Assembly: GCF_019443445.1 (NCBI RefSeq) | Contig: NZ_CP080378.1 | Span: 5,022,001-5,086,000, forward strand | Direction of reading: 5' to 3' | DNA length: 64,000 nucleotides | DNA from: Massilia sp. PAMC28688 | Lineage (GTDB): Bacteria > Pseudomonadota > Gammaproteobacteria > Burkholderiales > Burkholderiaceae_D | Shown: positions 46,452 through 55,511 of the stretch, piece after piece | Position numbering within the stretch: position 1 is the first letter of the stretch | How the letters are laid out: the number at the start of each line of letters is the position of its first letter | Notes under the pieces: generated by a model | The model's database searches: none | Told to the model about the DNA's origin: nothing | The model's input: only the letters and a program-made list of their open reading frames with translations | Translations under genes and position numbers: made by a program

Positions 46452-46727
46452 TCATGGGGTGGGATGTTGCTGCCCGGCCGGGTCGTTCTCGCTGTCGATG
46501 CCGGCAATCGTGAACCCATGCCGGTTCAAGCCGTACACCACCAGTCCCACCCGTTCAAAGCTGCCGCGTGCCGAGTCGCCGATGCGCAGCGCAACCAGCG
46601 TGGCCTGCTGCGCGCGCAGTGCAACTACCATCTCCTCAAGCGTGTGCACGCAGGTGCTGCCCACCAGGAAAAAATCTTTTTCTATGGAAACCACGGCCGC
46701 AGGCGCGGCCGATGCTGGTGCGTGCAT
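46452..46727 (-). CDS. Small hypothetical protein
   Basis: 91 aa, no signal or membrane segment. A compact alpha/beta pattern is visible (EKDFFLVGSTCVHTLEEMVVALRAQ, then LVALRIGD and RVGLVVYGLNRHGF). I do not recognise a family; the order loosely recalls the ExbD/TolR periplasmic domain but lacks its helix. AAAGG lies just before the ATG. It lies downstream of the terminated gene at 46835, so it probably has its own promoter. Confidence 0.72.
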   Translation of the reverse strand: MHAPASAAPAAVVSIEKDFFLVGSTCVHTLEEMVVALRAQQATLVALRIGDSARGSFERVGLVVYGLNRHGFTIAGIDSENDPAGQQHPTP

Positions 46728-46784
46728 GGATGCCTTTCATGAAGAACACCATTGTAGCAGCGCCGCACGTCTGGTCCTGACAGC

Positions 46785-46813
46785 AAAAAACCCGGCCGTA
46801 TGTCCGGCCGGGT
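46785..46813 (-). terminator. Rho-independent terminator of the 46835 gene
   Basis: Read on the minus strand, ACCCGGCCGG pairs with CGGCCGGGT around a short loop and is followed by TTTTTT. It lies 22 bp after the stop of the helix-hairpin-helix-like gene. Confidence 0.85.
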
Positions 46814-46834
46814 GAGCGAGAATGCCACCTCGAT

Positions 46835-47383
<549 letters not shown>

Positions 47384-47513
47384 TTATGATGGGTGGAAAT
47401 GGCCTCCATGCACGATTCAAAAGATGTTTTCTACAGGAAAATGTCACGCTGTCTGATATCCTGACGGCTGAATAAAAGTCGCCTTGAATTTTCTCTAGCT
47501 GCGCAGGAAAGCC

Positions 47514-49130
47514 GTGCCAAAAATTGTAAAACCGAAAATCCTGGTGGTGAACGACGATGCGGCAAGCTTGCTCGCATTGACCAGCCTGCTCGACCAATGG
47601 GCGGAAGCGTCGGGATACGACGTCATTGCGGCCCGTTCTGGGCAGCAGGCGCTGCGCCAGGTGCTGCTGCATGACTTCGCCGTCATTTTGCTCGACGTGA
47701 ACATGCCAGGCATGGATGGCTTTGAAACGGCGGAAGCGATCCACCAGCGCGCCCGCTCGGCCGATATTCCCATCATCTTTGTGACCGCCTTCCTGGCCGA
47801 TGAGATCGACCGGCTCAAGGCTTACCAGCGCGGCGCTGCCGATTTCCTGTTCACCCCCGTCATTCCACAGATTCTGCATGCCAAGGTGCAGGTATTCGTG
47901 GCGCTGGCCACCAAGAATGAGGAACTGAAACTCCAGGCCGCCAAGCTGAGCCAGCGCACGACCGAACTGACCGCCACCAACAAGCGCCTCACGCTTGAAA
48001 TGGAAGAGCGCCAGGCGGCTGAACGCAAGAGCCACGCCAAGGATGAATTCCTGGCCATGCTGGGCCACGAACTGCGCAACCCGCTCAGCGCCATCAGCAG
48101 CGCTGCCGCCCTGATTGGCCTGCAGGGTGCGCCGGCCGAGACGGTCGCGCGTGCCAAGCAGATCATCCAGCGCCAGAGCCAGCACTTGTCGCGCATCGTC
48201 GACGACCTGCTCGACTTGTCGCGCGCTATGTCTGGCAAGATATTGCTGGCGCGCCAGCCCACTGAATTGTCGGGTCTGGTATCAGCCTGCCTCGACACCT
48301 TCAAGGCCACGGGCCGCACCTTGCAGTACACCTTGAACATGGACGCGCCGCCGGCCTGGGTCGATGGCGATCCGACCCGGCTGGAGCAGATTGCGACCAA
48401 CCTGATTGACAACGCCCTCAAGTACACCCCGCCCGGGGGCGCCATCAGCATCGATGTCAGCGAACACGGCGACGATGTCATCCTCAGCGTGCGCGACACC
48501 GGCGTGGGCATTGCCGAAGATTTGCTGCCCCACGTCTTTGACGTGTTTGTCCAGGCCACCACCACGCTCGACCGCTCGCTGGGCGGCCTGGGCATTGGCC
48601 TGGCCCTGGTGCGCCGCCTGGTGGAACTGCACGGTGGCACCGTCAGCGCCACCAGCGATGGCGCCGGGGCCGGCAGCACGTTTTCCATCCGCCTTCCGCG
48701 CGCCACGGCCACGGCCGCGCCCCAGAAGAACCTGGTCGCCCTGCCCGATACCGGCAAGCCCAGCGTCCTGCTCATTGAAGACAATGATGATGGCCGCGAA
48801 ATGATGGCCACCATGCTGACCGCGTGCGGCTTTCCCATCGAGCATGCTGCCGACGGCCTGCAGGGCGTGCAAAAAGCCCTGGATCACCACCCCGACGTGG
48901 CCCTGGTGGACATTGGCTTGCCCGGCATTGACGGCTACGAAGTGGCGCGCCGCCTGCGCCAGGACGACAGCACCCGCAACATCAAGCTCATCGCGCTCAC
49001 CGGCTATGGCCTGGCAGAGGACCAGCGCCGGGTGATGGAAGCGGGCTTTGACCTGCACCTGGTCAAGCCGGTGGACATCAATGCCCTGCTCGAAGCCATT
49101 GCCCAGTGCGCAGGGCTGCCGACCGCATAG
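47514..49130 (+). CDS. REC-histidine kinase-REC hybrid protein
   Basis: 538 aa, soluble, GTG start preceded by AGGAAAG. Receiver 1 at about 5-125 with VVNDD (an Asn-Asp-Asp pocket) and Asp in LLDVNMPGMDG; coiled coil about 130-170; HisKA with FLAMLGHELRNPLS near 185; HATPase with NLIDNALKYTP, DTGVGI and GLGIGLALVRRLVELHGG; receiver 2 at about 415-530 with Asp in LVDIGLPGIDG. An N-terminal receiver suggests control by another kinase, so this can act as a phosphorelay node (inference). Confidence 0.92.
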   Translation: MPKIVKPKILVVNDDAASLLALTSLLDQWAEASGYDVIAARSGQQALRQVLLHDFAVILLDVNMPGMDGFETAEAIHQRARSADIPIIFVTAFLADEIDRLKAYQRGAADFLFTPVIPQILHAKVQVFVALATKNEELKLQAAKLSQRTTELTATNKRLTLEMEERQAAERKSHAKDEFLAMLGHELRNPLSAISSAAALIGLQGAPAETVARAKQIIQRQSQHLSRIVDDLLDLSRAMSGKILLARQPTELSGLVSACLDTFKATGRTLQYTLNMDAPPAWVDGDPTRLEQIATNLIDNALKYTPPGGAISIDVSEHGDDVILSVRDTGVGIAEDLLPHVFDVFVQATTTLDRSLGGLGIGLALVRRLVELHGGTVSATSDGAGAGSTFSIRLPRATATAAPQKNLVALPDTGKPSVLLIEDNDDGREMMATMLTACGFPIEHAADGLQGVQKALDHHPDVALVDIGLPGIDGYEVARRLRQDDSTRNIKLIALTGYGLAEDQRRVMEAGFDLHLVKPVDINALLEAIAQCAGLPTA

Positions 49131-49362
49131 CTCCGGCAGCGGCAATGCCAGGCCTTGCGCGGTAGCACTGATGTCCATCGCGCCGGCAGTGCCAGGCTGA
49201 TTTTTCTCTGCGGGAACCGGCGCGTTCCCCAGTCGCGTCCCAGGCGCGTGCGTGACGCTCGTAAGACCGGCAATCTTGTCGCGAGTTCCCGTGGCGCGCA
49301 CGATCAAGGCGACACCGGCGCGGAAGCTGTTGTATGATTTGGGAAACATTCATAGAGTTGAC

Positions 49363-50100
49363 ATGAGTACACCGGCACCCGAACAATTTGACGCGGAAAT
49401 TGAACGCCGCGTGGCGGAACGTACTGCCGACCTTTCCGAACTGCTCGGCCATATGGTGACGTGCTGGGACGACGAACGCCGCCAGCTCGCGCGCAAGCTG
49501 CATGACAGTCTCGGCTCGTCCATGACGGCATTGACCATGCACCTGTCCCTGCTCACCCAGCAAATGCCGCAGGAAAAAGTTCTGCAAAACCGCACGGCCC
49601 AGATGAAGACGCTGTTGATGAACATCATCAACACCAACCGCGACATGCAGCTCGCCATCTGGAACGACAAGCTTGAGTTCCTCGGGGTAAAAGCGGCGCT
49701 GACCGAGCTGGTCAGCGAATTTGGGGCCGAACACAACATCGTTGCCCGTGTCAGCCTGCCTGAAGAAGATGCCGGCTATCCCCGCGAACATGGCGTGGCC
49801 TTGCTGCGCACGGTGGAGGAAGGGCTGCGCAATGTGCTGGCCCATGCCCAGGCAAGCGAGGTTGATGTGGTGCTGGACGACAATGATGAAGAAATCATGC
49901 TCACCGTGCGCGACAACGGCGTGGGCCCGGGCAACTACGACCGCAAGGCGCGTGACTGCCATGGCCTGCGCCTGCTGCGCGAACGCGCCCAGTACCTGGG
50001 CGGCAGCCTGTCGGTCAGCCCCCTGCCCGGCCGTGGGACCGCGCTGGCCATCATCTTGCCGCGCGAACAGCAGGAAGCGCCCGCAGACACGCCCGGCTGA
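49363..50100 (+). CDS. NarX/DegS-type soluble histidine kinase
   Basis: 245 aa. It has no sensor domain beyond a short N-terminal coiled coil (ERRVAERTADLSELLGHM). HisKA_3 has the phospho-His in ERRQLARKLHDSLGSSM (about residue 46). HATPase has EEGLRNVLAHAQAS, VRDNGVGP and HGLRLLRERAQYLGG. Known partners are NarL/FixJ-type regulators, but none is in the window, so it is an orphan. The start at 49363 (MSTPAPEQF) is chosen over earlier in-frame ATGs. The 230-bp gap upstream shows nothing else I can support. Confidence 0.9.
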   Translation: MSTPAPEQFDAEIERRVAERTADLSELLGHMVTCWDDERRQLARKLHDSLGSSMTALTMHLSLLTQQMPQEKVLQNRTAQMKTLLMNIINTNRDMQLAIWNDKLEFLGVKAALTELVSEFGAEHNIVARVSLPEEDAGYPREHGVALLRTVEEGLRNVLAHAQASEVDVVLDDNDEEIMLTVRDNGVGPGNYDRKARDCHGLRLLRERAQYLGGSLSVSPLPGRGTALAIILPREQQEAPADTPG

Positions 50101-50117
50101 TCGCCGGCGCCTCCCGC

Positions 50118-51416
50118 TCAGTGCAGCTTGACCAGCGGCTTGCTGCGCCGGATCAGAAAGCGTGCAATGGCCAGCACGGCGGTCCGCACAGGGCCGAGCA
50201 CGGCGGCGTGATGCATCAGGTGCAGGCTGGCATACATCATGCGCGCAAAAAAGCCATCGACAAAGAAGCTGATGCCTTTCAGTGAACCCATCAGGCTGCC
50301 GACCGAACTGCGGTGGCCAAACGACACCAGCGAACCATAATCGACGTAGTCATAAGCCTGCTCCGGCGCCGGCTTGCCGCGGGCCAGGCGCACGAAACGG
50401 GTGAGCAGGTAATCGGCTTGCTGGTGCGCGGCCTGGGCCCGCGGCGGCACCGCTTCGCCATCCTTGTCGATGCAGGCGGCGCAATCGCCAAAGGCAAAGA
50501 TATTGGCCATGCCCTTGACGCGCAGCTGCCCGTCGACCTCGATCTGACCGCCCTTGTTCACCGGCAGGCCCAGCTCGGCAAGAAAAGGCGGCGCCTTGAT
50601 GCCTGCCGCCCACACGCACAGGCTGGACGGATAGACATTGCCCTCCTTGTCGGTGACCTGGTGCGGCTCGATCTGCGTCACGCGGCATGCGGTGACCACG
50701 GTCACGCCGCGCTCTTCGAGCAGTTTGTGGGCCGCCGCCGACACCCGCTCTGGCAGCGGCGCCAGGATGCGCGGCGCCCCTTCGAGCAGCGTCAGGCGCA
50801 CGTCGCGCGCAGGATTGAGATGCTGGAAGCCATACGAGGTGTAGACACTGCTCGCTTCGCGCAGTTCGGCCGCCAATTCCACGCCCGTGGCGCCGGCACC
50901 GATGATGACGACATTGACCACCGCTTGTTCGCCCTCGGCCCGCCGGCTTTCGGCACGCGCCAGTTGCTTGAGCAGGCCCAGGCGGAAACGTTCTGCGTCT
51001 TCCGGCGCATTGAGAGAAATCGAATACTCGCGCGCCCCGGGGACGCCGAAGTGATTGGACGTGGAGCCCACCGCGATGACAAGCGAGGCATAGCCTAACT
51101 GGCGCTCGGGCAGCACCTGCTCGCCTCCGGCGTCCAGCACGGCGCTGACGGTAATGCGCTTTCCTGCCGCATCCAGTGCGCTCAGGGCGCCGTAGACAAA
51201 GGAAAAGCCATTGTCGTGGGCCAGCATCTGATACGACAGGCCTTCCTGGTGCAGGTCCAGGGTGCCGGCGGCCACCTCGTGCAGCGATGGTTTCCAGATG
51301 TGCGTGAGCCGGCTGTCCACCAGCGTCACCTTGCCCGGCCCCAGCCTGCGACCAAGCTTGCAGGCCAGCTCCAGGCCGCCTGCTCCTCCTCCCACAATCA
51401 CGATATTGCCTTGCAC
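50118..51416 (-). CDS. ndh: Type II NADH dehydrogenase (NDH-2)
   Basis: 432 aa. The FAD-binding Rossmann motif GGGAGGLELA lies at residues 8-17, the NADH-binding motif GAGATGVELAAEL near 172, and the second FAD contact FAFGDCAAC near 310. The C-terminal region (MYASLHLMHHAAVLG and a basic amphipathic helix) fits membrane attachment. Known: NDH-2 passes electrons from NADH to quinone without proton pumping. It is a single-gene unit, convergent with the NarX-type kinase (17 bp). Confidence 0.93.
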   Translation of the reverse strand: MQGNIVIVGGGAGGLELACKLGRRLGPGKVTLVDSRLTHIWKPSLHEVAAGTLDLHQEGLSYQMLAHDNGFSFVYGALSALDAAGKRITVSAVLDAGGEQVLPERQLGYASLVIAVGSTSNHFGVPGAREYSISLNAPEDAERFRLGLLKQLARAESRRAEGEQAVVNVVIIGAGATGVELAAELREASSVYTSYGFQHLNPARDVRLTLLEGAPRILAPLPERVSAAAHKLLEERGVTVVTACRVTQIEPHQVTDKEGNVYPSSLCVWAAGIKAPPFLAELGLPVNKGGQIEVDGQLRVKGMANIFAFGDCAACIDKDGEAVPPRAQAAHQQADYLLTRFVRLARGKPAPEQAYDYVDYGSLVSFGHRSSVGSLMGSLKGISFFVDGFFARMMYASLHLMHHAAVLGPVRTAVLAIARFLIRRSKPLVKLH

Positions 51417-51519
51417 TGGCCTTCTCCTGTTTACATAGTCACAACAAGTCTACTATGTGCACAGGCCGGACGTGCGCACACGGCGCGCGCCCGGGGCTGG
51501 TCACGGCGACGCCGCCGGC

Positions 51520-52059
51520 TTAATGCTTGCCGTTACCTTTGCCGCCCTTGTCCTTGTGATCCTTGCCCTTGTGACCCTTGTCCTTGTGATCCTTGTCTTT
51601 GTGATCCTTGCCCTGGTGCCCATCGTCATGCTGGCCCCGTGCGCCGTCATAACTGGTACCGGCCCGGTCGGACAGGCGGAAATTGCGGTCGTCGTCATGG
51701 TCGGGGTGCTTGTTCTTGCCGTGGCCGTGCACCTTCTGATAGCGCGGCACATACGTGTTGTTGTACCAGCTGTCCTGCACGAAGTACACCGGGCGGCCAC
51801 AGGCATCGTAGCGGTCGCAATGCTTGCTCCACTTTTTGGCGTGGCCCGGCGGCACCCGCAGGTACAGCGTCGCGATCGTGCGGTAATTGGCCGGGCGGGA
51901 TACCCACATCGGTTCCTTGTAGATGAGCTGGGGCGTGCCGAAATTGAGCAGGTCGATACGGCCGTAGTAATTGGTCTGGCCCAGCTGGATGTCGATGTTC
52001 TGTGCGCTGGCGGCGATGCTGCCCGTGGCCAGGCACAGCGCCAGTAGATATTTTTTCAT
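51520..52059 (-). CDS. Secreted protein with His/Lys/Asp repeat tail
   Basis: 179 aa. Signal peptide about 1-19 (cleavage after ASA); a beta-rich domain (about 20-110, with Cys pair CDRYDAC) of unknown family; then a histidine-rich segment and a C-terminal tail of repeated KDHKDK-type units (about 150-179). The DNA of the tail is an imperfect array of about 15 bp units. His/Asp-rich tails often bind metal ions such as nickel or zinc, but this is not shown. GAGAGGACTACC lies before the ATG at 52059. Confidence 0.8.
   Translation of the reverse strand: MKKYLLALCLATGSIAASAQNIDIQLGQTNYYGRIDLLNFGTPQLIYKEPMWVSRPANYRTIATLYLRVPPGHAKKWSKHCDRYDACGRPVYFVQDSWYNNTYVPRYQKVHGHGKNKHPDHDDDRNFRLSDRAGTSYDGARGQHDDGHQGKDHKDKDHKDKGHKGKDHKDKGGKGNGKH
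51535..51620. repeat. Imperfect 15-bp coding tandem repeats
   Basis: Units of the form CCTTGTGATCCTTGT/C are repeated about five times on the plus strand. They encode the KDHKDK tail of the secreted protein on the minus strand. Units are a multiple of three, so copy number can vary without frameshift. Confidence 0.75.
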
Positions 52060-52164
52060 GGTAGTCCTCTCGGCCGGGATGGTCCCGTTTAGTCGTGAAA
52101 CTAGTTTAACAGAGGCAACAGGTTCTACCGTTCGCCAACGCACGCAGCAATCTCTGCTTACACT

Positions 52165-52935
52165 TTACATGTTCCTGAACAGGGACATGAAGGGCTGGCT
52201 GACCGTGAGCGACTCGGGCCGCGTTTTCAGCCGGATCATGCCGCGCCCCGTGTCGTCGCGCGTCACCGCGGCCACGGCGCGCAGGTTGACGATGGTGGAT
52301 CGGTGGATTTGCTTGAACATGGTCGGGTCGAGCACGTCGAGCAGTTCGCGGATGGGTTTGCGCAGCAGCGCTTCGCCCGCCTGCGTCATCACCACCGTGT
52401 ACTTGGTGTCGGACTGGAAGTAGGCCACGTCTTCCACCATGATCAGGCGCGTCTCGGCGCCGGCACTGGCGGTCAGCCACACCAGCGGCGGCTCCTTGCT
52501 GGTATTCGGGATGGCCTGCCCCAGGCGCGCCACCAGCTCGGCCAGGGCATTGGCGTCGTGCAGGCCGCTGGCCATGCGCGAGCGCACCCGCTGCACCGTG
52601 GCGGCCAGCCGTTCACGCGCCACCGGCTTGAGCAGGTAGTCGACCGCGCCCCGGTCAAAGGCATCGAGCGCATACTGGTCGTAGGCGGTGACGAACACGG
52701 CCTGGGTACGCGGGCTGGCCTGGGGCAGCGCAGCAGCCACTTCCAGGCCCGTCAGGCCCGGCATGCGGATGTCGAGGAAGGTCACTTCCGGCTGGTGCTC
52801 GGCAATTGCTTCCAGGGCGCTGCCGCCGTCGTCGCAGGCCGCGACAATCTGCAGTTCCGGCCACACCTCGCCCAGCAGCTGCACCAGCGCGTCGCGCAGC
52901 AGGGTCTCGTCTTCGGCAATGACGCACTTAGTCAT
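52165..52935 (-). CDS. LytTR response regulator (DUF4402 locus)
   Basis: 256 aa. Receiver with AEDE, phospho-acceptor Asp55 in FLDIRMPG, Thr in FVTAYDQ and Lys in LLKPV. It has a short linker and a LytTR DNA-binding domain (VAYFQSDTKYTVVMTQ, then FKQIHRSTIVNLRAV). The start at 52935 overlaps the kinase gene by eight bases, so the pair is coupled. It is a paralogue of the regulator at 20478. The divergent DUF4402/chaperone/usher genes are its most likely targets (inference). Confidence 0.94.
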   Translation of the reverse strand: MTKCVIAEDETLLRDALVQLLGEVWPELQIVAACDDGGSALEAIAEHQPEVTFLDIRMPGLTGLEVAAALPQASPRTQAVFVTAYDQYALDAFDRGAVDYLLKPVARERLAATVQRVRSRMASGLHDANALAELVARLGQAIPNTSKEPPLVWLTASAGAETRLIMVEDVAYFQSDTKYTVVMTQAGEALLRKPIRELLDVLDPTMFKQIHRSTIVNLRAVAAVTRDDTGRGMIRLKTRPESLTVSQPFMSLFRNM

Positions 52936-54187
52936 GGCGGCCTCCCTTGATGGCCGTATTCGGCACGGTGATGGTGGCGGCCACGCCGCTGGGAAAATTG
53001 GCCACGATGGCAAATGCGGCGCTGCTGCCGTAGGCCAGGCGCAGGCGCTCGCGCACATTGCGCAGGCCGATGCCGGTGCCGCCTCCTTCGGCAGAGAAGC
53101 CGCGCCCGTCGTCGGCCACCGTCACCGCCACCACGCCGTCAAAGGCGCGTGCCAGGATCCACACCGTGCCCCCGCCCGGTTTCGGCTCCAGGCCGTGCTT
53201 GATCGCGTTTTCCACCAGCGTTTGCAGCATCATGGCCGGGAACAGGACCTGGCGCAGTTCGGCCGGCACTTCCACCTGCAGCTGCAGGCGGCTGCCCATG
53301 CGGATCTTGAGAATGTCGAGGTAAGCCTGGGCGCGTTCGAGCTCTTCGCCGATGGTCGAGAGCGAATCTTCCGTGCGTGGCAGGGAATGGCGCAGGTACA
53401 GGATCAGGTTGCCCAGCATCTCGTCGGCACGGGCCGGGTCGCTGCGCGTGAGCAGCTGGGCGCTGGCCAGGGTGTTGTACAGGAAGTGCGGCTCGACCTG
53501 GGCGTGCAGCAGGTTGAGCTTGGCCACGGTCAGCTCCTTTTCCGTCTCGCTCTGGATCACGTCAGCCTGTTCGCGGCGGCGCGTGTCGTTGACGCGCCGG
53601 GTGACGGAGCGCACGATCGCCTCGGCGTTTTCCAGGTTGGTGCCGAAGTCGACGATGAAAAAGTCGGTCCAGGCGGCGCGCTCCGGTTCACAGATGAGCG
53701 TGACGCTGCCGCTGTCGCTGTTGGGCGTCACCGTCACCAGGACCAGGTTGCGGCGGGTGCGCAGCGATTCGCCATAGCGCCAGGGCGAGCCGTCGCCGTT
53801 GTAGGGATCGAAACGCTTGATCTTGGCGCGGATCAGGAGGCTGTCGCGGGCGCTTTCCACCTCTTCCAGGCCGGGCAGTTCGCGCACGGCCGCGTCCACC
53901 AGGTCGAAAGACAGGCCCGCCTCCAGCGGGATTTCGATCTGGCGCCGCTGGCGGTTCGACAGCGCCGCGTTGGTGACGTGGCCGGTAATGAGGCGCACGC
54001 GCCGTACGTGGGAAAACGCAGTGACGAGCACGGCAGCGCCAATCACCAGGCCGGCAAAGGCAGCCAGGCCGCCCGCATCCCAGCCCGTGTGGTACATGAA
54101 CACGTCATTGAGGGTGGCCCCCAGCAGCATGACGACAAGGACCCAGGCGAGGGTGATACGAAGGAGGAAAAATAAACTAGTGAGCAT
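52928..54187 (-). CDS. LytS-type histidine kinase (DUF4402 locus)
   Basis: 419 aa. Two N-terminal membrane helices (about 5-27 and 40-60) are followed by an unusual domain of about 150 residues (70-215) with beta-rich composition. His_kinase has the phospho-His in QVEPHFLYNTLASAQ, and HATPase has TLVENAIKHGLEP, DDGRGF and GIGLRNVRERLRLAYG. It is coupled to its regulator by an eight-base overlap. It has fewer membrane helices and a larger insert domain than the LytS-type kinase at 18149. It is divergent from the DUF4402 operon across 288 bp. Confidence 0.92.
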   Translation of the reverse strand: MLTSLFFLLRITLAWVLVVMLLGATLNDVFMYHTGWDAGGLAAFAGLVIGAAVLVTAFSHVRRVRLITGHVTNAALSNRQRRQIEIPLEAGLSFDLVDAAVRELPGLEEVESARDSLLIRAKIKRFDPYNGDGSPWRYGESLRTRRNLVLVTVTPNSDSGSVTLICEPERAAWTDFFIVDFGTNLENAEAIVRSVTRRVNDTRRREQADVIQSETEKELTVAKLNLLHAQVEPHFLYNTLASAQLLTRSDPARADEMLGNLILYLRHSLPRTEDSLSTIGEELERAQAYLDILKIRMGSRLQLQVEVPAELRQVLFPAMMLQTLVENAIKHGLEPKPGGGTVWILARAFDGVVAVTVADDGRGFSAEGGGTGIGLRNVRERLRLAYGSSAAFAIVANFPSGVAATITVPNTAIKGGRHD

Positions 54188-54252
54188 GATGGTTCCAGGT
54201 CAGTGAGCATGGAAAAAGCATAGCAATTGCTCTGGTTGACTGACGGCATTAT

Positions 54253-54283
54253 CCGACAGAACCCCGGATAGGCCGACAAAACC
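54253..54283. promoter_or_regulatory. Direct repeats, candidate LytTR operator
   Basis: CCGACA(G/A)AACC occurs at 54253-54263 and again at 54273-54283, a 20-bp period (about two helical turns), upstream of both the LytS-type kinase gene and the DUF4402 operon. LytTR regulators bind paired direct repeats of about this size and spacing. The exact consensus for this regulator is unknown. Confidence 0.5.
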
Positions 54284-54475
54284 GGAAAAATGGGCCGGCG
54301 CACACGCGCACTGGCCCCGTGCGGGTGCGCCGCAACAGTTCTCCCGTCGCCATTAGACGTATATCAAGGATGGCCCGGGTAGGCATTTCGTGCGGCAATT
54401 TCACACGTAGTATTCATTTGCGGCAGGAAAGATTTCACAAGGCAACCACCCCACTCACCCGACAGGAGCTTCCCC

Positions 54476-55006
54476 ATGTTCAAGCATCAATCCCAGCAGA
54501 TGACCGCCAAACTCGTGTGCGCCACGCTGCTGGCACTGGCCAGCGCCGGCGCCAGCGCGGCGTCGGCCACGGCCAGCGCCAGCGGCACCGTGGTGGCACC
54601 GATTGCCATCAGTGCCGCTACCAACCTGGCCTTTGGCAGCTTTGCCCCCGGTGCCGGCGGCACCGTCACCGTCAGCACCAGCGGCGTGCGCGCCGCCTCC
54701 GGCGTGGTGCTGATGGGCGCGGCCGCCGCCAGTGCCGCCCGCTTTAACATCACCGGCGAGGCCGGCACCACCTATTCGATCACCCACAGCGGCAGCACGG
54801 CGCTGTCGAACGGCGCCGAGACCATGGTCCTGACCAAGTTCTCCGACCTCACCGGCGCCAACGGCACCTCCGGCAATGCCACCAGCGGCGTGCTGGACGG
54901 CGCCGGCGAACAGTCGCTGTATGTGGGCGGCACGCTGGCCGTGTCGGCGTCGCAGGCCGCCGGCGTCTATACCGGCACCGTCGTTGCAACTGTTGAATAC
55001 AACTAG
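54476..55006 (+). CDS. DUF4402 domain secreted protein (putative pilin-like subunit) 1
   Basis: 176 aa. A signal peptide (about residues 1-29, cleavage after ASA) is followed by one DUF4402 beta domain with the family pattern NLAFGSFAPGAGGTVTVST, then RFNITGEAGTTYSI and VGGTLAVSASQAAGVYTGTV and a C-terminal VEYN. The strong ending beta strand resembles donor-strand pilins. Function of the family is not established. AGGAGCTTCCCC precedes the ATG. It is the first gene of the chaperone/usher-like operon. Confidence 0.9.
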   Translation: MFKHQSQQMTAKLVCATLLALASAGASAASATASASGTVVAPIAISAATNLAFGSFAPGAGGTVTVSTSGVRAASGVVLMGAAAASAARFNITGEAGTTYSITHSGSTALSNGAETMVLTKFSDLTGANGTSGNATSGVLDGAGEQSLYVGGTLAVSASQAAGVYTGTVVATVEYN

Positions 55007-55490
55007 GCGCGGCGCGCCGGCACGCGCACTGGCCGTGCTGGCCGCGCTGGCCCTGCTGCCGCCTCCGGTGGCAGCAGGGCCCAATGTGCCGCCCAAACAC
55101 ATCACCACCAGCGCCAACCTCAGTTTCGGACGCTTCGCCGCCGCCGGCGGCGGCACCATCAGCGTCAACGTCAATGGCGGGCGCACCCGCACCGGGAGCG
55201 TGGTGCTGCTGCTCTCGAGCGCCAGCGCCGCGCGCTTCAACATTGGCAGCAACAGTCCCGGTAACGAAAACCGCGCCTATATCCTGACCCTGCCTCCCAA
55301 CGGCGTGGTGGCCCTGGCCTCGGGCAGCAACCGGATGGCAGTCAACAATTTCCTTGCCAGCGGCCCGGCCGGGGGCACCCTGCCTTCCGGCACCCAGAGC
55401 GTCAGCGTGGGCGCCACCCTGCAGGTCGCCCCGAACCAGCCGCGCGGCAACTACACCGGCATCTTCCAGGTCACGCTGGAATATCAATAG
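54993..55490 (+). CDS. DUF4402 domain secreted protein (putative pilin-like subunit) 2
   Basis: 165 aa if it starts at the TTG at 54993, which overlaps the end of the first subunit gene by 14 bp and gives a proper signal peptide (NTTRRGAPARALAVLAALALLPPPVAAG). Alternatives in the same frame are TTG 54984 and GTG 55035; no ATG gives a sensible protein. The mature part repeats the DUF4402 pattern: NLSFGRFAAAGGGTISV, ARFNIGSN, LQVAPNQPRGNYTGIFQVTLEYQ. Translational coupling to the first gene would explain the rare start. Confidence 0.82.
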   Translation: MNTTRRGAPARALAVLAALALLPPPVAAGPNVPPKHITTSANLSFGRFAAAGGGTISVNVNGGRTRTGSVVLLLSSASAARFNIGSNSPGNENRAYILTLPPNGVVALASGSNRMAVNNFLASGPAGGTLPSGTQSVSVGATLQVAPNQPRGNYTGIFQVTLEYQ

Positions 55491-55511
55491 ACACTTGCAC
55501 GAGGACTTCCC

